A stretch of 64,000 nt of DNA from Mycolicibacter virginiensis (lineage in GTDB: Bacteria; Actinomycetota; Actinomycetes; Mycobacteriales; Mycobacteriaceae). The stretch covers positions 2,294,001 through 2,358,000 of the forward strand of contig NZ_CP092430.2 in NCBI RefSeq assembly GCF_022374935.2, read 5' to 3'. The position numbers were made by a program, and so were the translations under genes. Shown here piece by piece: positions 57,868 to 64,000 of the stretch (position 1 is its first letter; every line of letters begins with the position of its first letter). The notes under the pieces are model-generated. The model made no database searches, was not told the origin of the DNA, and worked only from the letters and a program-made list of their open reading frames with translations.

Positions 57868-59913
57868 ATGACCGCATCGACGCCGGTCGCCGACGATGTG
57901 CGACCTGCGCCGGTAAGTCCGCACCGCCGCAATCTGATCTTCCTGGCGATCGTGTTCGGCCTGCTGATGGCCGCGCTGGACCAGACCATCGTGGCGACCG
58001 CCTTGCCGACGATCGTCTCGGATCTGGGCAACGCCGGGCATCAGTCGTGGGTGGTGACGAGCTACCTACTGACGTCCACGATCGCGACGATCCTGGCCGG
58101 CAAGCTCGGCGACCTGTTCGGCCGCAAGCGGGTGTTCCAGGCCGCCGTGGTGTGTTTCGTCGCCGGATCGGTGCTGTGTGGGTTGTCCGCCTCGATGGGG
58201 ATGCTGGTCGCCGCGCGGGCGCTGCAAGGCATCGGCGGGGGCGCCATCACCGTCACCGCCGCGGCTCTCATCGGTGAAGTCATTCCGCTGCGTGACCGGG
58301 GCCGCTATCAGGGCATGCTGGGCGCGGTTTTCGGAGTGACCACGGTCATCGGCCCGCTGCTGGGCGGGTATGTCACCGACTACCTCACCTGGCGCTGGGC
58401 GTTCTGGATCAATCTGCCGATTTCGGTGGTCGTGTTGCTGGTGGCCGGCGTCGCGATCCCGGCCTTGGCGGGCCGCGCCAAGCCCGTCATCGACTACGCC
58501 GGAATCGTCTTGATCGGGTTGGGTGCCACGGGATTGACACTGGCCACCAGCTGGGGCGGCAGCCGCTACCCCTGGGGGTCAGCGGCGATCATCGCGCTGT
58601 TCGGCGGGTCCGTGGTGGCGCTGGCGCTGTTCGTCTGGGTGGAGAACCGGGCCGCGGCGCCCATCCTGCCGACCCGGCTGTTCGCCGACCCGGTATTCGC
58701 GGTCTGCTGCGTGCTGGCGTTCGTCGTCGGCTTCGCGATGCTGGGCGCGCTCACCTTCCTACCCACCTTCATGCAGTACGTCGACGGTGTCTCGGCGATC
58801 ACCTCGGGCCTGCGCACCCTGCCGATGGTGGTGGGGATGTTGGTGACCTCCACCGGCAGCGGGGCCCTGGTGGGCCGGACCGGCCGTTACAAGATCTTTC
58901 CGGTGGTCGGCACCGCGCTGATGACGATCGCGTTCGCGCTGATGTCGCAGATGAATGCCGCCACCCCGGCGCTGCTGCAGTCGGTCTACCTGGTGATCCT
59001 GGGAGCCGGTATCGGGTTGTCGATGCAGGTGCTGGTGCTCGTCGTGCAGAACACCTCGAGCTTCGCCGACCTCGGCGTGGCCACCTCCGGGGTCACGTTC
59101 TTCCGGACCATCGGCAGCTCGTTCGGTGCCGCGGTGTTCGGGTCGCTGTTCGTGAACTTCCTGGGCCACCGGCTCGGACCGGCACTGAGCAGCGCCGGAC
59201 TGGCCGCCGGTGCGGCCGACTCACCTGAGGCGGTGCGCCGCCTGTCGCCACAGCAGGCGGAGCCGATTGTGGCGGCCTATGCCGACTCACTCGGACAGGT
59301 GTTCTTGTGCGCCGCACCGGTCGCGCTGCTCGGATTCGTGCTGGCTCTGTTCCTGCGCGAGGTCCCGCTCAAGGAGCTGCGCGACAGCGCGGTCGACCTG
59401 GGCGACGGGTTCGGCATGCCCACCAACGCGTCGTCGGACGATCTGCTGGAGAACGCGATCGGGCGACTGCTGCACAACGAACCCGGGATGCGGCTGCGCT
59501 CCATCGCGCTGCGGCCGGACTGTCAGCTCGACGTCGCCGGGCTGTGGACGGTGCTGCGGATCTACCGGTACACGCAGGTGTTTCGGACCGCGCGGCTCAG
59601 TGACATCGGCAAGCGCCTCCGGGTGCCTTATGAGATCCTCGAACCCACCGTCGACCAGCTGGTGTCTCACGGCTATGTGTTGCGCGAAGGCGACCACCTC
59701 GGTCTCACCCGCGCCGGTCTGCGCCAGGTCGGGTTCGTGTCCTCGCTGGTACAGGACTGGGTGGTCGACAAACTGGCTCGTTCGCCCGGGTTCGAGGGCC
59801 GACCGGATCGCGCCGAGGTCTCAGCCGCGCTAGAGCGGATCGCACGCCGGGCCATCATCGATCCCGACGACGCGGGGGAGTCGGCGGAGTTCAGCAGCAC
59901 TGCCCACGGTTGA
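57868..59913 (+). CDS. DHA2-type 14-TM drug/proton antiporter with C-terminal winged-helix-like domain (Rv1877-like)
   Basis: A 681-residue major facilitator. Motif D1 LDQTIVATALPTIVSDLG, motif A GKLGDLFGRKRVFQ and motif C GAVFGVTTVIGPLLGGYVTD mark the 14-helix drug:H+ antiporter group; membrane helices run to about residue 505. The remaining 175 residues are cytosolic and include a segment like a winged helix (LSDIGKRLRVPYEILEPTVD, then SHGYVLREGDHLGLTRAG). Substrates unknown. It starts 16 bases after bfrA in the same direction. H37Rv Rv1877 (687 residues) has the same architecture from memory. Confidence 0.9.
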   Translation: MTASTPVADDVRPAPVSPHRRNLIFLAIVFGLLMAALDQTIVATALPTIVSDLGNAGHQSWVVTSYLLTSTIATILAGKLGDLFGRKRVFQAAVVCFVAGSVLCGLSASMGMLVAARALQGIGGGAITVTAAALIGEVIPLRDRGRYQGMLGAVFGVTTVIGPLLGGYVTDYLTWRWAFWINLPISVVVLLVAGVAIPALAGRAKPVIDYAGIVLIGLGATGLTLATSWGGSRYPWGSAAIIALFGGSVVALALFVWVENRAAAPILPTRLFADPVFAVCCVLAFVVGFAMLGALTFLPTFMQYVDGVSAITSGLRTLPMVVGMLVTSTGSGALVGRTGRYKIFPVVGTALMTIAFALMSQMNAATPALLQSVYLVILGAGIGLSMQVLVLVVQNTSSFADLGVATSGVTFFRTIGSSFGAAVFGSLFVNFLGHRLGPALSSAGLAAGAADSPEAVRRLSPQQAEPIVAAYADSLGQVFLCAAPVALLGFVLALFLREVPLKELRDSAVDLGDGFGMPTNASSDDLLENAIGRLLHNEPGMRLRSIALRPDCQLDVAGLWTVLRIYRYTQVFRTARLSDIGKRLRVPYEILEPTVDQLVSHGYVLREGDHLGLTRAGLRQVGFVSSLVQDWVVDKLARSPGFEGRPDRAEVSAALERIARRAIIDPDDAGESAEFSSTAHG

Positions 59914-59917
59914 CCGC

Positions 59918-59923
59918 TAGCAT
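59918..59923 (+). promoter_or_regulatory. Candidate -10 box, leaderless CMD-family gene
   Basis: TAGCAT ends 8 bases before the ATG at 59932, just after the MFS stop codon. Confidence 0.35.
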
Positions 59924-59931
59924 CGCCAAGT

Positions 59932-60426
59932 ATGAGCCGAATCGGGACGTTCGCCGCAGACGACGTGATGGGCTGGATGGTCAAATCACCTGACCTGGCA
60001 GCGGGAATCGGCGGATTCAGTACAGCGGTCTACACCAAGGGCCGGTTGCCGATGCGCACCCGCGAGCTGGCCCGGATGGTGATCGCCTTCGACAACGAGT
60101 GCACGGTGTGCGTCAACACCCGTGACGCCGACGGCCCGGCGGCGGGGGTCGACGAGGAGCTCTACGAGCACGTGTCGCAGTGGCGCACCTGGCCGGGCTA
60201 CAGCCCGCAGGAGCGGCTCGCCGCCGAGTTCGCCCATCGCTTCGCCACTGACCACACCGGCCTGCGCGACGACGAGGACTTCTGGTCGCGCTGCGCCGAG
60301 CACCTCAGTGACGAACTGCTGGCCGACCTCGCGCTGTCGTGTGCGCTCTGGCTTGGTATGGGACGGCTGCTTCGCACGCTGGACATCGGACAGGCCTGCG
60401 CACTGACCCTGCCCAGCAGGGCCTGA
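59932..60426 (+). CDS. Carboxymuconolactone decarboxylase/AhpD-like family protein
   Basis: A 164-residue helical protein of the CMD superfamily. MRTRELARMVIAFDNECTVCVNTR contains a CxxC (ECTVC) in the position of the AhpD redox pair, and LGMGRLLRTLD ends the fold. A peroxidase-associated disulphide reductase activity is likely but unproven; the histidine that follows CxxC in AhpD is not at the same place. glnA3 occupies this location in H37Rv from memory. Convergent with the NTF2-like gene, 7 bases apart. Confidence 0.83.
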   Translation: MSRIGTFAADDVMGWMVKSPDLAAGIGGFSTAVYTKGRLPMRTRELARMVIAFDNECTVCVNTRDADGPAAGVDEELYEHVSQWRTWPGYSPQERLAAEFAHRFATDHTGLRDDEDFWSRCAEHLSDELLADLALSCALWLGMGRLLRTLDIGQACALTLPSRA

Positions 60427-60433
60427 TTCCAAC

Positions 60434-60883
60434 TCAGATCAGGCCGGTGGCGTCGAATATCCACGACATGTCGGCCTCGGCAAAGTCTTCCAGCCAGGTC
60501 GGCGGCGCATGGGCCGTCAGGCCGGCCATGTCCCAATAGTCTTTCCACAGCGTGATTTTTCCGTCGATCACCTGGTGCACAGTGACGAAACGCAGCAGCG
60601 CGGTCTCCCCGGTGGCCCAGTTCCACGTTTCAGAGTGCTCGTAGAGCACGTCGGCGCCTTCGGCGACCAGCAGGCCCGGATGGTTCTCGTATCCGGCCAG
60701 CGGCTCCAGACCGATCTTGAGGCGCTTGACGATGTCGTGTGGCCCGCGGGCGGCTGCAGCCGGACCCACCGGCATGTCGACATAGATGCAGTCTTCGGCC
60801 AGAAAGGGTTTCACCGCGTCCCAGTCGCGACGCGATAATGCCTGCCACATCTCGGTGACGATGTGTTTGACGTCAGCCGGCAT
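60434..60883 (-). CDS. SnoaL/NTF2-like protein
   Basis: A 149-residue alpha+beta barrel protein of the SnoaL-like/NTF2-like superfamily. Typical features are VTEMWQALSRRDWDAVKPFLAEDCIYVDMP and the strands RFVTVHQVIDGKITLWKDYWDM. Members include limonene-1,2-epoxide hydrolase and polyketide cyclases; DKITLWRDYFD-like sequence hints at the epoxide hydrolase branch, without full conservation of its Asp-Arg-Asp triad. AAAGGGG lies upstream of the ATG at 60883. Confidence 0.8.
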   Translation of the reverse strand: MPADVKHIVTEMWQALSRRDWDAVKPFLAEDCIYVDMPVGPAAAARGPHDIVKRLKIGLEPLAGYENHPGLLVAEGADVLYEHSETWNWATGETALLRFVTVHQVIDGKITLWKDYWDMAGLTAHAPPTWLEDFAEADMSWIFDATGLI

Positions 60884-60970
60884 GCCGATGCCCCTTTCCG
60901 GAGAAGCACATGACACGCCGAAATATACGCCGCCGTTGGACAGGTGCCCGGGAGGGGCGGGCGCGGAGTT

Positions 60971-60976
60971 TAGAGT
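60971..60976 (+). promoter_or_regulatory. Candidate -10 box, leaderless CocE-type gene
   Basis: TAGAGT ends 6 bases before the ATG at 60983. Confidence 0.4.
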
Positions 60977-60982
60977 CTGGGC

Positions 60983-62944
60983 ATGGCTGATCGGCGGACG
61001 GCGCGAAGGGTCGGATGGGTGCTGGCAGCAGCCGCTGCAGCGGGGGCAGCAGGTGTCGCACTGCGCAAGCCCCGGTCGGCCGTGCGGGTCCGCCGGAGCA
61101 GCCCGTCGCCGTTGAGCCCGGAGTGGACCGCGCCGCCCGCGCGCTACGGCGTCGGGATTCGGCGCAACGTCGCTGTGAAGATGAGCGACGGAGTCGTGCT
61201 GCGCGCCAACATCCATTACCCCACCGTCCCCGAGACTGGCGCGCCCGCCGAAGGACCGTTCCCGGTGCTGTTGTCGGTGACCCCCTACGGCAAGTTGGCA
61301 CCGCCGCCGGCGGCGCAGATCGGCGGCGGTCCGTCACCGCATCTGATTCGGCGGGGCTACATCGAGGTGATGGTCGACGTCCGTGGCACCGGGGCATCTG
61401 GTGGCTCGTTCGAAATGTTCGGCGCGGACCAGACGCGCGACGGTGTCGAGCTGGTCAGCTGGGCCTCCACGCTGCCCAACGCCAATGGGCGCGTCGGCAT
61501 GTTCGGCATCTCCTACCTGGCCATCAACCAGCTGTTCACCGCGGCCGCGGTCGGCCCGGACTCTCCGCTCAAGGCGATCTTCCCGGTGATGGCCGCCAAC
61601 GACTTCTATCGGGATGCCGCCGCGATGGGCGGGGTATCGCACCTGCGGACGGTGCGCGCCTACGGCTCGATCTACGCATTGCTCAACGTGATCAACCCGG
61701 CGCTGGAGTTCTTCACCCCGGGGAGTCATTCGCGGCCCCGGGCCGGCGGGCTTGCCGCGGTACGCCAGCGCGGTAAAGATCAGCGCAGCTACTTCGGACC
61801 GCTGATCGCCGAGGCGCGCACCGGTGGCGACGCCGCCTACGACGGGCCGTTCTGGGACGACATGCGACCGGACTTGGTGCTGCCGGAGATCGCCGCCAAC
61901 AACGTGGCTGTCTTCCTCACCGGTGGCTGGCACGATGCCTTTCAGCGCGGCGCACCGCTGAACTACGCGGCGTTGCAGAACGCCTACACCGGCCGCCCGC
62001 CCAATGCGGCGATGCAGCCCGGGCAGCCCCTGACCGACCGCGTCAAACTGATGATGGGGCCGTGGTACCACGTTTCGGATTACGACGGTCTGCACCTGTT
62101 GGATCTGCAGCTGCGCTGGTTTGACTACTGGCTGAAAGATGATGCGGCGGCAGCTATCTCGGGCTCACCGTTCACCTTCCAGGCGATAGGCGACCGCCGC
62201 TGGTTCCACACCAGGGAGTACCCGATTCCCGAGGCGACACCGACCCGGCTCTACCTGTCCCACGCCGGCCGGCTGACTGCCGACGCCCAGGAGGAGCAAA
62301 GCCTGGCCGCGTTGCCGTACCGCTCGCACGGTCCGGTATCGGGGCGCAGCCTCGAACAGTGGTCGTTGGGGCTGAACAGTTTCGCCACCGCCGCAGCGGG
62401 CGGCCGCACCCGTCACGACCAGGACAACCGCCGGGTGCAGCGCGGGGCGCTGACCTACACCACTGAGGCATTCGACTCGCCGACCCTGATCGCCGGCCCG
62501 ATCACGCTGCGCGTGCAGGCGACCGCCGACACCACCGAGACACTGTGGGTCGCCCACCTCGACGATGTTGCGCCGGAGGGCGTCAATCGGCCGCTGACGC
62601 TGGGGGCGCTGCTGGGCTCACACCGCGAGTTGGACCCGGACCGGACCTGGTACCTGCCGGATGGCACCGTGCTGCGCCCGCATCACATCAGCACGCGGTC
62701 TGCGATGCGACCGGTGGAGCCAGGGGAGTTGACCGCCTACGACATCGAGATCTTCCCGACCGCAGCGCTGATCGCGCCGGGGCATCGGTTGCGACTGACG
62801 GTGACCACCTACGATTTCCCGCACTTGGTTCCAACCGCGGCTACCCGACAGGCGTTGGCGGGTGGGCTCTACCAGGTGCATCAGGGCGGTCCCACCCCGT
62901 CATTCCTGCTGCTGCCGTTGGCCGACCCGGACAGCCTGGACTGA
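60983..62944 (+). CDS. CocE/NonD-family serine hydrolase (Rv1835c-like)
   Basis: A 653-residue X-Pro dipeptidyl-peptidase S15/CocE-type hydrolase. A twin-arginine-free N-terminal hydrophobic segment (RVGWVLAAAAAAGAAGVAL) may anchor or export it. Catalytic Ser is in MFGISYLAINQ (GxSYxG with the last Gly replaced by Ala), the acid in LTGGWHDAFQRG and the His in GPWYHVSDYDG. The C-terminal jelly roll (GPITLRVQATADTTETLWVAHLDDV) is complete. In H37Rv the related Rv1835c is adjacent to glcB; here it is 40 kb away beside fbpB. Substrate: esters or acyl peptides, unknown. Confidence 0.87.
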   Translation: MADRRTARRVGWVLAAAAAAGAAGVALRKPRSAVRVRRSSPSPLSPEWTAPPARYGVGIRRNVAVKMSDGVVLRANIHYPTVPETGAPAEGPFPVLLSVTPYGKLAPPPAAQIGGGPSPHLIRRGYIEVMVDVRGTGASGGSFEMFGADQTRDGVELVSWASTLPNANGRVGMFGISYLAINQLFTAAAVGPDSPLKAIFPVMAANDFYRDAAAMGGVSHLRTVRAYGSIYALLNVINPALEFFTPGSHSRPRAGGLAAVRQRGKDQRSYFGPLIAEARTGGDAAYDGPFWDDMRPDLVLPEIAANNVAVFLTGGWHDAFQRGAPLNYAALQNAYTGRPPNAAMQPGQPLTDRVKLMMGPWYHVSDYDGLHLLDLQLRWFDYWLKDDAAAAISGSPFTFQAIGDRRWFHTREYPIPEATPTRLYLSHAGRLTADAQEEQSLAALPYRSHGPVSGRSLEQWSLGLNSFATAAAGGRTRHDQDNRRVQRGALTYTTEAFDSPTLIAGPITLRVQATADTTETLWVAHLDDVAPEGVNRPLTLGALLGSHRELDPDRTWYLPDGTVLRPHHISTRSAMRPVEPGELTAYDIEIFPTAALIAPGHRLRLTVTTYDFPHLVPTAATRQALAGGLYQVHQGGPTPSFLLLPLADPDSLD

Positions 62945-62948
62945 GCCG

Positions 62949-63425
62949 CTAGGGCTGCGCGGGCGCTTCTGCGACGTCGCGGATTCGTTCCAGGGTGCGG
63001 CGCATATCGCGAATGTTGTTGCGCTGCCGTAGAAAACCGCCAAACACGTAGTAGTACACGGTGGTCAGGAAGGAATTGGCCAGCTGGAACGATTCGGTGA
63101 CGTCGGTGCCATCCGCAGTGGGGGTGAGCTCGTAACGCCACCGGTTCACCGCGCGGTCACCGGCGAGCACCGCGAAGCCGAAGACCCGATTCGGTTCGCA
63201 CTCGGTGACCCGGCACGTGGTCCAGTACACCGGCCCGATCCCGTTGCGCCGCACATGCCCGCGGAATCGTGCGCCCACCGCGGGACCCTCAGCACCGTCG
63301 AGCCACTGCGCCTCAAAGGTCTCTGGAGAAAACTTCCCGATGTTACGAACGTCGGCCACCAGATCCCAGATCCGCTCGGCCGGGGCCGCCATATGAACTG
63401 TCGCCGAACCCTGCATGTTCGCCAT
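62949..63425 (-). CDS. SRPBCC/polyketide cyclase-like protein (Rv1883c-like)
   Basis: A 158-residue START/SRPBCC fold protein with SATVHMAAPAERIWDLVADVRN, GARFRGHVRRNG, and the long C-terminal helix FLRQRNNIRDMRRTLERIR. Such proteins bind hydrophobic ligands or act as cyclases. It corresponds to Rv1883c, upstream of the fbpB position in H37Rv from memory. The ATG at 63425 gives the family start. Its end lies 5 bases from the convergent CocE-type gene. Confidence 0.85.
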   Translation of the reverse strand: MANMQGSATVHMAAPAERIWDLVADVRNIGKFSPETFEAQWLDGAEGPAVGARFRGHVRRNGIGPVYWTTCRVTECEPNRVFGFAVLAGDRAVNRWRYELTPTADGTDVTESFQLANSFLTTVYYYVFGGFLRQRNNIRDMRRTLERIRDVAEAPAQP

Positions 63426-63470
63426 CCAATCACGTCGGCGACGCCACGGTAACCCCATCGGCGACAAAGC

Positions 63471-63504
63471 ACTGGGCCCCACCCGGAATCGGGTGGGGCC
63501 CAGT
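63471..63504 (-). terminator. Perfect 15-bp hairpin terminator after the antigen 85 gene
   Basis: ACTGGGCCCCACCCG-GAAT-CGGGTGGGGCCCAGT, a perfect stem with a 4-base loop, 18 bases beyond the stop codon on the minus strand, followed by GCTTTGT. It separates this gene from the SRPBCC gene. Confidence 0.85.
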
Positions 63505-63522
63505 GGGATGTCGGTGCAGAAC

Positions 63523-64000
<478 letters not shown>

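Overview
The window is high-GC mycobacterial chromosome (Mycobacteriaceae, not the M. tuberculosis complex). Gene order follows, from memory, the M. tuberculosis H37Rv segment Rv1819c to Rv1886c (bacA, secA2, pgsA2, gcvH, garA, gcvB, glcB, guaB1, gnd1, blaI, ndh, modABC, apa, adhA, lldD2, bfrA, fbpB). Several stretches of that order are missing or replaced (ilvG, the urease cluster, Rv1855c, Rv1868, Rv1871c, glnA3) and others look added or moved. I see no rRNA, tRNA, CRISPR array, insertion sequence or prophage.

Layout. 1-9.4 kb: a BacA/SbmA-type ABC importer (cut by the window edge), then a forward block with accessory secretion ATPase SecA2, PgsA2, two DUF881 membrane proteins flanking a small basic membrane protein, lipoyl carrier GcvH, the FHA switch protein GarA, two MerR regulators and a DUF151 protein. 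9.4-12.6 kb: a tandem glycine riboswitch controlling glycine decarboxylase. 12.6-16.1 kb: two tandem secreted leucine/glycine-rich GjpA-like proteins whose upstream regions are also duplicated. 16-29.4 kb, mostly reverse: a VWA surface protein, malate synthase G, a hypothetical protein, two CNNM/CorC-type CBS proteins, GuaB1, 6-phosphogluconate dehydrogenase and a BlaI/M56-protease pair. 29.4-38.4 kb: thioesterase, NDH-2, an SDR-fold protein, the molybdate importer ModABC, Apa, AdhA and a CPBP protease. 38.4-46.6 kb: an MmpS-like secreted protein, phosphoketolase, a double CoA-transferase, a thiolase-like protein and a flavoprotein reductase.

47.3-50.8 kb holds the most unusual content: a divergent pair made of (i) a membrane protein with two Rossmann (TrkA-N/RCK-like) domains and a C-terminal RyR domain, and (ii) a membrane protein with a cytosolic TIR domain and an extracytoplasmic PknH-type sensor domain. 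This looks like an undescribed transmembrane stress or defence signalling module placed between housekeeping genes.

50.8-64 kb: L-lactate dehydrogenase, a DUF1810 protein, a deaminase, an ahpC-ahpD operon divergent from an intact oxyR, an enoyl-CoA hydratase, an iron-storage group (bfd, bfrA and a candidate IdeR box), a 14-TM MFS exporter, small enzymes, a CocE-type hydrolase and the start of an antigen 85 mycolyltransferase.

Two window-wide patterns stand out. A family of 55-58 bp tandem repeats, each carrying a GGCG/CGCC-type hairpin, occurs at four places; at one of them it is translated in frame as four 19-residue repeats at the end of the CoA-transferase. Twelve genes have a TANNNT -10 box 6-8 bases before their start codon, which predicts leaderless transcripts.
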